DNA of 64,000 bases, taken from contig OZ037909.1 in assembly GCA_964035575.1 (NCBI GenBank), positions 1 to 64,000 on the forward strand, written 5' to 3'. Positions within the stretch are counted from its first letter, which is position 1. The number at the start of each line of letters is the position of its first letter. A program made the position numbers and the translations under genes. Positions 28,301-40,150 of this stretch are shown here, piece by piece. The notes below the pieces were generated by a model. The model ran no database searches. It saw only the letters and a program-made list of their open reading frames with translations, and had not been told where the DNA came from. Source of the DNA: Rhynchopus sp. YZ270_cl-10. Taxonomy: Eukaryota; Euglenozoa; Diplonemea; Diplonemida; Diplonemidae.

Positions 28301-31300
28301 ATCCCTACACACATAGCACCCCGCTCCAGAAAGGAAGATGCGACCTTTTTCTGGTACGCCACCGCAATGCTCTCCCGGATGCGCAACTCTGCCGACCCTG
28401 TCAGGTGCGACGTCTGTCCCGTCGTCAGGCCTCCAAGCTGCGCAATCAAGAGGTTCGCCTCGTCGCCTGCACCCCCGAAGGCTTCAAACACAATAGGGGA
28501 GAACTTGGTGTTGATCTTGTTCAAATCCCGCTCGTGCTTCTCCCGTTTGACCTGGCCCTGGTTCTTCGCCGACCAGCCCACAAACTTCGAGGCCCCTGTT
28601 CTGTAGGAAGGCAAGGTGGGGCACACGTGGGTGATGTCCAAACAACGAGGTCCATTTTCCGCCACTCCTACTGGGAGGTAGACGTCGCCTGGCCGCTTCT
28701 TCGACTCCAAATCCACTCTCACGGTCTCCTCCAAAGCAGGGTCCAAGCCCGCCCCTTGAGCCGCTCTGTACACCGAATCCCGCAAGGCGTTGTGGCGGGC
28801 GACGCGGTGTTTGGCGTAGGGGCAGCCAAAGGTGTGGTCACCAAAGGAGTCCATGACAACCCTTTTCTGCCCCCCCTGACATGCCGAGCAAGTCGTTCCC
28901 TCCGCATGGATGGCCACCCCTAGTCGGAAACGGGTCACAACCGCAAAATCCGCTGAAGACATCTGGTTCCTTGCTGAGGGTGTCGCCGTGAGGTACGTCC
29001 CAGAAAGCGGCAGGAGAAGGGACTTCATCCGTGCTCGGTCTCGCATGCAGAGCTGTTGCATCAACTTGTCTGCCTGGGCGTCAATCACCGCAGACGACAG
29101 ACTCTGCTGCTCCAGGATCTTCTTCGGCTGAGCCCTGTCCACGTGAAACGCCACCGGTACCCTGGAGTTGTACTCCTCAGCCGCGCTGTTCCATCTCTCC
29201 TCATCCCAGGTGAACGCAGGGTCCAAGGCCTGCGACAGTTGCAGGTTCCCTGACTGAGAGGCGAGGGACGCAGCCGTCCGATGGTCCACTGTGCGACGGA
29301 TACCCAGCCCCCCAAGCGCCACAGGAAGCGCCGCCTGCGCCCTTGCCAACTCCGGCAGCGCCCCATCCGGGTCATGCAGAAGCGCAGCCAGGCACCTGTC
29401 AATCAGGTCGTCAAAAGCCGTCAGGTACTCCGCGCACTGTGGGATCCCCCGCATGTAGAACACCATGCGGCAGTAGCCTTCGCAGTATCTCAGTACGTAG
29501 AAGGCTGCCTGGGAGTCCCCGAGGTCCACAAGGGCTTCCAGGTTGCGGCGGGAATCGTCCACCTTCCGGGCCATGTACTCCTCGCAGAAAGCCGCAGACC
29601 CAATGGGGATGCCCAAGAAATCGAACCCATCCACATCCAACAGCCGAAACCCGCCTTCACCCATGGCGTCCTGTCCACCCTCGTTCAACGTGAACCCCAC
29701 GGCCTCGAGATCCTCCTTGGAGACGCCACCAGTGGAGATGAGCTCACACTTGTTCGCGTTCACCTCCAACCCCAGTTCGGAGCTACGAGTGCACAGAACC
29801 TGGTACGCCTCGAAAACCGCCTTAGGGGACCCCCTCAGAGAGCCGTCATCGAGGTACCACAAAGTCCCATCCAGGCCTGGGTGCCCCTTCAGCTCTAGCG
29901 CCATCTGGTGTATGGTCAGGGAGAAGAGAAGCGGGCCCAAGGGATCTCCTTGTTGAGCTCCGCGCTGAGACTTTATGGTATCCCCACCATAGAACAGGCT
30001 AGAGTGCTCCAGGTAACACCATCGCACCCATGGGGCCAGCTCGGGGAGGTTGGCGTCGACCGCTCTTAGCATCGACAGGCGGTCTACGCAGTTGAACGCG
30101 TTACGGTAGTCAATTTTCAAAATGACTTTACCTTTTCCGCGGTTGCGCCCGGCGTACTGCGAGATAACATCAGTCGCCACTGCCGCCCCCCTTGCCGTTG
30201 CCACCCCCACCTGGTTCCCTCGAAGAAGAAGCGTCCTAGCAGGCACCCGCACTCGCGCCGACAGAATCTTTCCCACCAGTCTGCGGAGAGTGTCCCCAAC
30301 CGCAATCGGACGCACGTCCTCCTCCAGGCCCGGCCCCTTTGCAGGCTTCCGGAGAGCCACCAAGTTAGCGCCGGCGAAGAACTCAGCCACCTCCACTGGA
30401 GCATTTCCTCGTGCCAAAGACGTCAACACTGCGGCCAGCGCTGCCAAAGTTCCCTTAGCCCGCCTCTGTAGGCAAAGTGTACGAAGGTGCGCGCCCGTCA
30501 CGTTCGAGGGACCCGCCGCCGATGACTTCGGCATGCTCCGCAGGGCCTTCATCACCTCCACCACTGTCACCGGTGGGACCTCCTGAGGCTGTGGCCAATC
30601 CGCCTGCTCCAGGGCCTTGGCATCAGCTGCGGCTGGGTGCTTCGTCTGAAGCTTTTCCAGCGTCGCCGGTGTCTGTGGGGCGAGGCCGTCGCTGGTAGCG
30701 CATGACATGGCCTGGCTCGGGAGTCCTGCTCTCGCTTTGGCTATGGTGCGCTTCCGTCTCCCTTCGTCAGTGTCTTCATCCGACCACCCAGAGGGCCTTG
30801 GCTTCCGCTCCTCTACCGTTTGCTCCCACAGGGCGACATACTGGCCAGCCTTCCAAGCCTCCAAGTCCTTCCCCCAGGTGCTCGTCAAACGTCGCTCCTG
30901 GTCCTTGCCCCCTCGCTCTGTCCGTGTCCGGTGCAACACTGTGAAGAACAGTGCAAGGCGCTTCCAGGCCACCTCGTCCTGGTACTCCAGGATGTCCATG
31001 AGGACCCTCAGGAAGAGCTCGCTGTACAGCTGCAGGTGTTTGTCTGGGCACCCGCCCTTCAGCTGGATCCTGGTGGTCCCCATGACTTCAAAGGAGGGGA
31101 GGTCATCCTGATCTGTCAGCATTCCTCGACTGGAGGGAGACGGAGCGGTGAAGCCTTCTTCGCCAAAGTGCACCGTACAGGTGTTGCAGACCTCCTTGCT
31201 CTGCGGCAATAGCATGTCGCACTGATCGTTCGCACAGCGCGACATGCCCAAGTGGCCCAACAGCTCGTCGGGGATGTACGCTCCATCCGCCTGGTGGCGA

Positions 31301-33851
31301 CGCATGTGCTGCAGCAAGCCCTTACGAGACAGGCCCCCGACCGCATCACTCGAAGACAAAATTCCCGCTCTGCATCCATCAAAGGGGCAGAACACCCGAT
31401 CCGCATTGATGTGTCCCAGCTTGGTAGCCAGGGGGGCGGTGGTGGTGGTGTTGGTGGGGATGATGCCATCCAAATGCGCTGTGTCCAGCACTGCCTGCCG
31501 AGCCTCCTTCCTCATCTTCTCTGCCATCCCCTCCTTGGTCTTCCCCACCTCCGGGACAAGCTCCACTGCCTCAAAGTGAGAGTCACAGAGAGCGATGACG
31601 ACCGTGGGAAGTTTCGCTTGGAAGCTCTCCGCGTACGACTTGGCGACTCTTTTGCTACCAGGGGTGATGCGCACGAGGGGGTTCTCTTCCGACGCCTGCA
31701 CTACCACGATGTTGATGCGGGATGCTGTCGCGGTGAGCTGAAGCCCCAAGTGGTTGAGGTGGGCCTCGCCGGTCACACCATTGGCAAACTCCGTCATGGC
31801 CTCCTGCGACCCCAGCACCTGCACCAGGCGGTTCGACACCTCCACTGCTGTGTCATACAGCTGCTTGCGCATTGCCCTCACGTCCGGCTGCGTGTCGTGG
31901 TCCCAGAGGTGTAGTGCCACATAACCACAATCATTTGTGGACACGTTGGGGATGCGTTTAGCTCCAAACTTCGCCAGAGTCGCGTCCACAGACACCGCTT
32001 GCTCTGTATACGCAGGAGCGTTCACGTTTGCGCACCCACCGGTCAACGCAAACGGGGACAAGCTGATCGGGTGCTCCGGATCCGCAGGGGCAGGGCGCAG
32101 GTCCCAGGGCGTCACCGCTCGCCACAACAGCGACAGCAAGACCAGTAGGGACACCACCAGCATGCCAAATGCCATCCCGATCCTACGAGTCCACCTGCGT
32201 GCTGCCACACGGCGCACCTCCAAGAGAAGAACCCAGCCAAGTGGGCGCGCGACGCCGACCAGTGCCACAAAACCCGCCAAACAACCACCTGCGGACCATG
32301 CAACCCACACCCACTCGGCTGCACACACCGACAACTGACCCACCCCCATCACACTGGCCCTCACCAAGCTGGCAGCCACTCGGATCCCTCCGGTCCATCG
32401 GCGCACTCGCTCGCTCGCCCCTTCCAGCCACCGCCATCCTCTCCGAACGCGGCACAGTCCCCGCAGCACACCCACCCCCAGCACCTCCGCGTCCCGAAAA
32501 AGCGCGCAACCCAAAACATGTGGCGCTGACCTCCCAAGCTCAGACCCCACAAAAACCAGAACCCAGATGGCCACACACTGCAGAGCACCTCTCAACGCAT
32601 CGGCGACCCTGATCCTGCGGAAAACTGGGTGCGCTGCCGGAGAGGGCGGACGATTGCAGGGCGCCTTGCGCCGACGGAGCCTGCCCGCCTGTGACTTGGT
32701 CCAGTTCAAGGACCGGTGTCCTCGTCGCGTCCTCCTGGTCCTCCTGCCCACTAGCCACAAAATGAGATGACTGAGGGTAGGGGCGCGTCTGTCCTTCCAC
32801 AGATCCAGGACCGCGAACGACACAAACACTCCCCACTCAGGTGCCTCGACTACCCAGCAGGGGTCAGGTTGACGCAAGGAGGTGAAGACCTCCCAGAGGT
32901 TGCACCACCAGTCGAACCAAAACTCTATCTGTACACACCCCTTTTGCCACACCCGCATCATCACACAGCCACTCTGTCCTTCTCGCCCCTCAAGGCTGAC
33001 CCCGAACACCAGCATACCTCGCTCACCACCCCCTAAGTTGTTGTTGCTGCGTCTGCTGTTGATGTTGGTGCTGCTGTTGGACCTGCTGTTGGAACTGCTG
33101 CTGCAGAAGTCTATGGAACTGCAGTTGAAACTGCTGTTGTGCCTGCTGTTGGAACTGCTGCTGGAACTGCTTTTGGAGACGCTGTTGGACCTGCTGTTGG
33201 AACCGCTGCTGCAGAAGTCTTTGGAACTGCTGTTAAAACTGCTGTTAAGCCTGCTGTTGGAACTGCTGTTGGACCTGCCGTTAGAGCTGCTGCCGCAGAA
33301 GTCCTTGGAACTGCTGATGAAACTGCTGTTGTGCCTGTTGCTGGAACTGCTTTTGGAAACGCTGTTGGAACTGCTGCTGCAGAAGCCATTGGAACTGCTG
33401 TTTACACTGCTGTTGTGCCTGCTGTTGGAACTGCTGCTGGAACTGCTGTTGGAGACGCTGCTGGACCCGCCGTTGGAGCTGCTGCCGCAGAAGCCATTGG
33501 AACTGCTGTTGAAACTGCTGTTGTGCCTGCTGTTGGACCTGCTGTTGGAGCTGCTGCTGCAGAAGTCTTTGGAACTGCAGTTGAAACTGCTGTTGTGCCT
33601 GCTGTTGGAACTGCTGCTGGAACTGCTGCTGGAACTGCTTTTGGAAACGCTCTTGCTGCTGCAGAAGCCGTTGGAACTGCTGTTTAAACTGCTGTTGTGC
33701 CTGCTGTTGGACCTGCTGTTGGAACCGCTGCTGCAGAAGCCTTTGGAACTGCTGGTGAAAAAGCTGTAGAGCCTGCTGTTGGAACTGCTGCTGTAAAGGC
33801 CTTTGGAACTGCTGCTGCTGCACACCAGGGGTGATACTGGGACCCCACCCA
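25303..33851 (-). CDS. LINE3 polyprotein, 5'-truncated
   Basis: The frame is open for about 2849 residues and near-identical to LINE2 from the Ser/Asn tract to the C-terminus. OTU-like, C2H2-like, RT (YLDD at about 29856-29845), CCHC, endonuclease, second OTU, RING-like and C-terminal modules are all kept. The conserved MRRKALLG start, the signal-like segment and the 5' UTR are missing. The first Met of the frame comes from the truncation edge and is probably not a real start. The differences from LINE2 are mostly scattered single bases plus shortening of the Ser/Asn repeat. Confidence 0.85.
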
Positions 33852-33856
33852 CGCAA

Positions 33857-34164
33857 GCTAAGGAGCTAAGGAGCTAAGGAGCTAAGGAGCTAAGGAGCTA
33901 AGGAGCTAAGGAGCTAAGGAGCTAAGGAGCTAAGGAGCTAAGGAGCTAAGGAGCTAAGGAGCTAAGGAGCTAAGGAGCTAAGGAGCTAAGGAGCTAAGGA
34001 GCTAAGGAGCTAAGGAGCTAAGGAGCTAAGGAGCTAAGGAGCTAAGGAGCTAAGGAGCTAAGGAGCTAAGGAGCTAAGGAGCTAAGGAGCTAAGGAGCTA
34101 AGGAGCTAAGGAGCTAAGGAGCTAAGGAGCTAAGGAGCTAAGGAGCTAAGGAGCTAAGGAGCTA
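33857..34164 (+). repeat. 8-bp satellite (GCTAAGGA)n
   Basis: About 38 perfect tandem octamers lie here. The array abuts the LINE3 5' end on the left and decays into GCTAGAGGGAGGAGCTAAA on the right, followed by GGCACCCTGTGCACCTT. Two more units sit on the far side of LINE3 at 24244-24261. Confidence 0.97.
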
Positions 34165-34385
34165 GAGGGAGGAGCTAAAGGCACCCTGTGCACCTTTTGG
34201 GGGTATTTTTGGCGGATTTGGAACCACTATGTCACCCTGTGCACAGGATCCAGGCTTCCAATATTACTCACCCAGTTTGAGAAACACTGGGGCATATTGT
34301 GTTGTCCAGGTTCGTATTGTTAACCAATGAAAAACATATTGGGTGGGGTCTCTGATCTAATCTGTGCGACGAATATTTTCCCCTA

Positions 34386-34432
34386 ACACGCCATGTTTGG
34401 CCAGGGCCTCTCCAGAGGGTCAGTTGCAAAAA
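34386..34432. repeat. 45-bp dispersed repeat, copy 1
   Basis: The core ACACGCCATGTTTGGCCAGG continues through a GGCC-rich section to GTCAGTTGC, then an A-run. The second copy is at 48119-48165 with about two differences. Weaker similarity (AGATCTGATC-like) continues for some 45 bp on the 5' side, so this may be a small RNA gene or a short retroposon. Confidence 0.75.
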
Positions 34433-34475
34433 AAAAAAAACAAGAAAAGTATGTGAGCATCTATCTTAATCTATC

Positions 34476-34510
34476 TAGATGATCCCTAGCCACTCGTGCT
34501 TTGTCACCTT
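34476..34510. repeat. Dispersed hairpin motif, copy 1
   Basis: AGATGATCCCTAGC...GTGCTTTGTCACCTT is a weak-stem copy. It lies 37 bp beyond the stop codon of the minus-strand gene ending at 34547. Confidence 0.6.
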
Positions 34511-34546
34511 GAAAAAAATGTGACCAACCGAAAAACTGCATCCAAT

Positions 34547-35467
34547 TCAACGCCACCCATAATAGGGCTGTGGTGTCATGTCAAAAAACATGTGCTGACG
34601 CTGCGACATGGTGTAGATACCCCTAGCCTCGTAGTCGTCAAGATGGCCCTCACCGATCCACTCCTGCTCTGAAGAGAGCACAACGCCGTGCTCGTTCGCC
34701 CAGTGGTCCAATGTGGGGTACACACTCACATCGCGCCCTGGTCTCTCAACATGCGGCATGTAATAGTGTACGTGGTACTGATAGTGCCCATAAACCTTGC
34801 GCCTGCCTAGGACCTTCGCGAGTCGCTTTCCCCCATCTCTGATGATGTACACCGCGTTGTATATTGGTTCGATGTCTCCTGTGCTGCTGCTGCTGCTGCT
34901 GTCCTCTGCATCCACTTCACTGTGTTTGCGTTTCTGGCCTGTCGTTACTGCAGGCACTGCTGTGACCTGCTGTGCAACAGCACTGTCTGCAGCGTTAGCA
35001 GGGTCTGAAGGTTCTGAAGGGTCCACCCCAACATTCGAAAGAGTTGGCCCCGCCAATGACGCCACAGCTGAGTGTGCACTGCACACCGCTTCTTGGGCGG
35101 AAGGGGAGATGGTCGGGCTCTCCAGCCGGAGCGTCTCGTCGTAGCTTTCCTGCTTGCGCTGCTCTTCGTGCACAGCGGCGGCAGCCTGTGGGCAGGGAGG
35201 TGCGCTGTCCTGAACGATAGGTGAGTGTTTCGCGGTCCCTGGTGTCGGTGGAACGGGTGTTGCCGGTGCCATCGGCGTCTGTGGTGCGAGCAGGTCGTGG
35301 TGGAGTGCGGAGGCCAGACTGTTGGGGGCAAGCACGCGGGCGCTACGTACCGGGCTTGCCTGCAAAGGTGACTGCGACTGCTCGTAACACATCGCGTCGC
35401 CTGGCTGCGTCTCGTTCAGGTTCACGTCTAACGGTGTCATGGGAGAGGCCTTGCACACAGGGTTCAT
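34547..35467 (-). CDS. Unknown protein, 306 aa, basic/aromatic C-terminal domain
   Basis: No family is recognised with confidence. The N-terminal 190 residues are rich in Ser, Pro and Ala and look disordered; a Lys/Arg patch (QKRKH) and an acidic Ser-rich run follow. The last 105 residues look folded and are rich in Tyr, His and Trp: a segment RLAKVLGRRKVYGHYQYHVHY is followed by LDHWANEHG and QEWIGEGHLDDYEARG. The pattern of basic strands with YHVHY recalls chromo-barrel or Tudor-like modules, but that is only a resemblance. The start is the first Met of the frame, 27 nt after a CAG acceptor-like site (35496-35494). It is the last gene of the minus-strand cluster before the LINEs. Confidence 0.7.
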   Translation of the reverse strand: MNPVCKASPMTPLDVNLNETQPGDAMCYEQSQSPLQASPVRSARVLAPNSLASALHHDLLAPQTPMAPATPVPPTPGTAKHSPIVQDSAPPCPQAAAAVHEEQRKQESYDETLRLESPTISPSAQEAVCSAHSAVASLAGPTLSNVGVDPSEPSDPANAADSAVAQQVTAVPAVTTGQKRKHSEVDAEDSSSSSSTGDIEPIYNAVYIIRDGGKRLAKVLGRRKVYGHYQYHVHYYMPHVERPGRDVSVYPTLDHWANEHGVVLSSEQEWIGEGHLDDYEARGIYTMSQRQHMFFDMTPQPYYGWR

Positions 35468-35723
35468 CGTTCGCTGCCAGGTTTATTCTTATCCTGTCAT
35501 GGTGAAGGGTGTGTAACATGACTGGAGTCCCTCACAAATATCTGAAGAAGACACCCAGGAGTGCATCACGCTTATTCGGATGCAAACAATCAGCAAATAA
35601 TCTCGAGGGACAGTCTGATACAGTGAGCTTTGCTGGAACAAAAAAAAAATGTTGTCGCGGCTTGGGGGGGGTTTGATCTATTAAAATTCACTGGAAAAGA
35701 ATCGTGAGAAGAGAATTTGAACA

Positions 35724-37067
35724 TTACTTTGCGTCGCTCGTGGGGCTGCTGTGCCCATGTCGAGGCCTCTGTTTTGCTCTGCTTGCTGCCCTGAGCGACG
35801 CAAGCTCCTCCTTCATCTTGACCATCGATGTCTTGAGGCCTGTGTTGTCCATCTGAAGGTCGTTCGTTCGGTTCACGCTTTTGGTGTAACGCTTCATTGT
35901 CTCAAGCGCACGCTCTTCGTTTCCTCTGCACCTGTCCATGAGACGGTCGACCTCCTCCGCAAGTTGCGCAATTTCACGTTCATAATGTGCAACGCACTCC
36001 TGAAGGTTTTTCACCTCCTCCTCTCGTCGCGCATATGTCTCGATCATTTCCTGCACCTTCCCTTCTGTGGTGTACGCTTGGCTGAAGTTGCGCAGCTTGC
36101 TGTCGATAAGGTCGTACCGCGACTCCTCCCGCTGAAGGTGATTGTGCAGCTTCCATCGCTCAATTGTAGTCAACATCAAATGCTTACGGCGCTTCTTCTC
36201 AGTCAGACTCTCGATGCCGGTGAGCAAGCCGCTCACCTTTTTCATCCCCTTCACCACGTTGCGCCATATGACCCACGCCCAGAGCCGCAGGTGGTCTTTT
36301 GCACGCTTGACCTCCTCTGCAAGACATTTGTTCTCCCATGCGAGGCTCACGTTTGTGCGTCTGTGCGGGACTGCACCCACAAAGTGGTTGATCCGCGACG
36401 ACAGAGAACATGTCGTGTTCGGCTCTACCCCCGAGTACACATTCTGCAGAACGCAGTTGAACAGGCCAGACATCAGCGGCGCGAGCTCACCCGACCTCGA
36501 TATGCACCGTTCCATGAGAGCGCAGGTGACAGCAAGGTTCAGCTCCTCGCCAGCAGGGTACTCGCCGTGCTCGGGCTCCTCGAGGCTGGAGGCTGTCGCG
36601 GGGGAGCGGGGTGGCTCTACGCTTCTGAGCCTATCAGTGAAACAGAAGCACGCCTCTGCAGCCTCCTCCACAAAGTCAGAGAAGGTTTGCGGCGCTTGTG
36701 CACGTGGTGTAGGGTGGCCTGCGAAGCGGGAGTGCACTATGGACTGGCTCTGCACATACGACGACTCCAACGCTGTGAGCCACTCGAGATACCTGTCCGC
36801 CACCGCCATTCGCTTCTGGCACTCAGCCTCTTCCACAGTAGAGTGCGTCGTCTTCACAGCCTCTGAGACCTTCCACATATCATGTGCCTGCTCCCCACCT
36901 GGGGGCAGCGGGAACAGAGCTTCATCGGTGCGCGACTTGACACGATCCTCACTTTCAAACAACGCCGCCAGATCGCATGGAAGTGGTGCAGGAGGCCGTG
37001 GTGCCCACATCTTCTCAAGAAGAACCCTTCTCGCTTTCGTCTGTCGCCGGAGCTGCTCCGGCGCCAT
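35724..37067 (-). CDS. Coiled-coil protein, 447 aa
   Basis: No family is recognised. The frame is a single exon. The first 250 residues are mixed, with several Cys and Trp and a Pro-rich start. From about residue 255 the protein is mainly charged helix: an aromatic helix (WAWVIWRNVVKGMKKV) is followed by a long heptad-like coiled coil to about residue 430, then a short basic tail. This resembles cytoskeletal or basal-body scaffold proteins in general form only. The start codon lies 35 nt after a strong polypyrimidine-CAG site, as expected for a trans-splice acceptor. It is 257 bp from the next gene in the same direction. Confidence 0.8.
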   Translation of the reverse strand: MAPEQLRRQTKARRVLLEKMWAPRPPAPLPCDLAALFESEDRVKSRTDEALFPLPPGGEQAHDMWKVSEAVKTTHSTVEEAECQKRMAVADRYLEWLTALESSYVQSQSIVHSRFAGHPTPRAQAPQTFSDFVEEAAEACFCFTDRLRSVEPPRSPATASSLEEPEHGEYPAGEELNLAVTCALMERCISRSGELAPLMSGLFNCVLQNVYSGVEPNTTCSLSSRINHFVGAVPHRRTNVSLAWENKCLAEEVKRAKDHLRLWAWVIWRNVVKGMKKVSGLLTGIESLTEKKRRKHLMLTTIERWKLHNHLQREESRYDLIDSKLRNFSQAYTTEGKVQEMIETYARREEEVKNLQECVAHYEREIAQLAEEVDRLMDRCRGNEERALETMKRYTKSVNRTNDLQMDNTGLKTSMVKMKEELASLRAASRAKQRPRHGHSSPTSDAK

Positions 37068-37100
37068 TGGTAGTGTTTTATGTGTAAATGAAAACCACGC

Positions 37101-37130
37101 CTGAGGTGGAGTGAGGGAGAGGAGAGTAAC
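37101..37130 (-). promoter_or_regulatory. Polypyrimidine-AG acceptor upstream of coiled-coil gene
   Basis: The minus strand has a CT-rich tract ending CTCCACCTCAG, with the AG at 37102-37101, 35 nt before the start codon at 37067. It could be a spliced-leader acceptor or the end of a 5' UTR intron. Confidence 0.5.
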
Positions 37131-37473
37131 GCGGCAAGGATAAGGGATTAGAAAATACGGTAATGGGAGCTGGCATAACTTTTTTTGTCAAACATCACAA
37201 AATGGCAAAGGAAAGATTGTATTCTTCGTTTTGTTGGAAACAGACACCAAAAAGAGCCACGGGCGTCGTTTTCAGAAAAAGGTGTAGACAGCAATCTCAG
37301 TGCAGAATGTTTGCGGACAGAAAGGGAGGCACAGAACGAACTGGTCTCTTCATATTATGTCACTTTGAAGACCGCATTTCGCCATTCTATTGCCAACCCG
37401 AACACTTGAGCTGCAAACAAAACACAGGAGAAAAGAGCCCACAAAGCAACACTCGTGTGTCTAACTCTAGTTT
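37131..37473. other. Intergenic region
   Basis: No gene, repeat or RNA was recognised here beyond the start-proximal acceptor listed separately. Confidence 0.5.
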
Positions 37474-40104
37474 CTAGGGTTCGTATCTGTCATGAACGTC
37501 AAGCGGCGGCGCCCAACTGTGATATTTTCGTGTGTGTTCAACTAAATCGGGAAAGACATACCTTGTTTCGTTGGTTCTCGTGTTGTGGAAGTATGAGACG
37601 CCTTCGGGTGACACGTACTCTAACCAATCCCCGTGGGTGGAGACAGGGGCACTCTGTTGAGGGTTCACGTACGCCTGCTTTCGTCGCGACGGGGTGGAGA
37701 CTGGCGGCTTGTTGTTGGTCTCTACCGCACCCAGGTCTATGTTCTGCAAGGGGTCTTGCACGTCTTTCGGAAGCAGCGGCTGCTGCAGTTTCTGTCCGTT
37801 CTTCTGTACATCCCGCACCACCTCCTTCAGAGACACGTTCAGCGACGTGTTCGATGTTTTACGCTTTTTGCGTGACTTCAGAACACTCCAGCTGAGGCTC
37901 CGTTCACTTGCGGCTTCACTCGGTGGTTTGCTGCTCTTGCGGAACTCCTCCAGCTTCTGGCTGTGGCAGCACGGACAGTAGTCTTGCTTGGCACCTCGTT
38001 TTGTGAGGAGCAAGATGCCCTCTTCGATCTGCGGAAGAGTGCAGGGGTGAAAGGTGGTTTGCGAGTTTCTGGACACATACCATGCAATTTTCAGTGTGCT
38101 CGAAGGGGTCGTGTATGTAGGACTCTTCGTCATCGTCCACATGCTTCGACGGCGGCACGAAGTGCTCCACGTACGCAGTGGACGCCATCGGCGCCATGCG
38201 TTTCAACACCATCACCCCCTCCTTGTCGTTCGGGTCGTCGTCGTTGTCGATCGTCTTCACGTAGCAGTCACGTCCCTGGTACAGCGTCTGCCCCTGCTCG
38301 AATGTTTCCTGAAGGCGCCATCTCCTCCCCGAGCACGTATCCCACACAAGCAACACGACATCGCAGAAGGCTTTGCCAATCAGAATGCATGTAACAATGA
38401 GAATAATGTATTCGGCAATTTCGTGCACAGTGTTCGCTATGTCCTTCATGAAGAAGGACACGATGAAAAGCAGCATTGCCAGGAGCTGTGGGTTTGAGTG
38501 TCTTTTAAAAAATATGTCACGTACCCCCATTCTGTTGATCATACCTGCAGTGAAGTGACCAAGCACACAGCGTGGTTGTCAAACTTCGATGCCCATGGCT
38601 TCGTCCAGACACAGATTGCAAGGAACAAGCTCAGCGCAACCGCCACGAGGGCAAACTCAATAATACATGTGTTCCACCCTTCGGAGTCGAGCGTGCCCAT
38701 CAACGCGAAGAAGATGTTGAACCCGAGCTCCATGAGCAGGAAGCGTGTGCAGCCCTCCCTGTAGCACTCGAAGAGGATCGCGTAGCAGTGCACCAGCCGC
38801 CTGCGCGTAGATGAGACCCACTCCCCTGCACCGAGCAGGTAATGCTTCCACCGGACCTTCTCCTCCCCCGTCGTCACAAAGACTGCCCCCATGCGACGCC
38901 GCTCCCCTTTGCCCAGCTTCCACCACGCAAAGAACATGCCCCCCAGGTTGAAGAAGAGCAGCCCAATGACGCCGATCACACGCTCCTCTACAGTCTCCCC
39001 CTGGATCACGAGACGCCAGCTGCACGTCGCCACACCCTGGAACGCGAACACAAGGAACAGCGACGAGTAGTGAGGATACCGCACGGAGGCTTGCAGCTGC
39101 CTGAACTCGGTGATTGTCACCCCAAAGCAACGTGCTTCGGGCTCGTCACCAGCAGTGATGAGCTCGTGGTGTGGGGAAGCGGCCTTCGTCTTTGAGAGTG
39201 AGCTACACTTCCACTGCATTACCACCATTGTGAGATGCACGAGGACAGGGATGAACCCCAGGCAGAGGTTCACCACGAGGCCGCCACGGTAGTAGCTGTT
39301 TGGACCATCCCCTTGCGCGTACTCTGCGGGGTTCGTTGCGTGGTCGAGTGCGTTGTGCTTTTCACCGCACTTCATGTGCAGGAGAAGCAGGTGGCGCGCA
39401 CTGCTCGTGGCCGCGGTCTGGCTGCTGCCAAAGAGCAGGCTGCTTGCGACGACGATCTCCAGCGAGTCGGACAAGCTCTGGATGGTGTTCGCCTTCTGCG
39501 CGTCGTCCTTTATCACAATACCAAAGCGCGCAGTCTTCGTTGTGCGCTTCTCGAGCAGTGCCGGGCCAAACTCTATTGTGACATGCTCATCACCCTTTGC
39601 GAGTGCAAAGTCGGGGATAGCCGTGAACACGATGCTGATCCTACACATGGTGTCGCCTGGGCAGTCCTTTGTGGAGGCTGTCACGTAGAAGGGCCGTGGC
39701 TGCGACTCGTGTAGATTCCCTGCAAGCGACTTCTCGAAGATGCTGGGGGAGAGGCTGCTCTCAACCTTGAGGTAGAGCCCCTCGCCGTTCTTGCCGTAGA
39801 GGCTGTTGCTGCTGCCGTCCATGCCTGTGGGGTCGCGGAAGGAGTTCCCCGCCACGCCGATCACGAGCTGGAAGCCTGACGTTACGACGTCTTCTTCCCA
39901 TATCTCTGTGTCGCCAAGCAGGATGCCTAGGGTGTCCGTGGGCCCGTCCCAGACAGGGTGCTCGATGGGAAGCTCGATCCACTCTGGCACAACCTCCTGC
40001 GGCACCTTGACGACAGCGGGCACTTCAATATAGTCACTGCACGAAGACGAGACCAATACCAAGAGCAGTGTACATCGTGCAAGCAAATGTGTACTTGATG
40101 CCAT
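37474..40104 (-). CDS. Multi-pass membrane protein with C-terminal WW domain, 839 aa
   Basis: Three exons fit canonical GT-AG joints: 40104-38545, 38485-38081 and 38028-37474. The introns are 59 and 52 nt, both begin GTATG, and both preserve frame. The protein has a signal peptide (LLARCTLLLVLVSSSC), a roughly 230-residue extracellular region with acidic patches, then about six to eight membrane helices (first near residue 275, last in exon 2). A cytosolic tail carries a CPCC motif, basic stretches and a WW domain near the C-terminus (WLEYVSPEGVSYFHN, then TRYVFPDL). A signal peptide, ectodomain and helical bundle suggest a receptor or channel-like protein; the WW domain would bind Pro-rich partners. 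No family name is assigned. A CAG acceptor-like site lies 20 nt before the start. Confidence 0.8.
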
Positions 40105-40123
40105 TGTGTGTTGGCATCCCCTT

Positions 40124-40150
40124 CTGGATGGGAGGGTGGGAAAACGTTGG
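40124..40150 (-). promoter_or_regulatory. Polypyrimidine-AG acceptor upstream of membrane-protein gene
   Basis: The minus strand reads TTCCCACCCTCCCATCCAG, with the AG 20 nt before the start codon at 40104. Confidence 0.45.

Larger units (their letters stand above)
24262..33851 (-). mobile_element. LINE3: 5'-truncated copy of the LINE2 family
   Basis: This 9.6-kb copy ends in a 58-nt poly(A) tail (T-run 24262-24319). Its 5' end stops abruptly at 33851, within the Ser/Asn-rich coding region, where LINE2 continues. A few extra bases then lead into (GCTAAGGA)n satellite, and two units of the same satellite lie beyond the tail, so the element sits inside that satellite. Its 3' UTR is about 400 nt longer than that of LINE2 (24320-24719), as if a later poly(A) site was used. 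It has no ribozyme. Confidence 0.9.
34165..34546. other. Intergenic region with dispersed motifs
   Basis: No gene is seen. It holds two CACCCTGTGCAC motifs (34181-34194, 34233-34244), a 45-bp repeat shared with 48119-48165, and one copy of the dispersed hairpin motif at 34476-34510. Confidence 0.6.
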
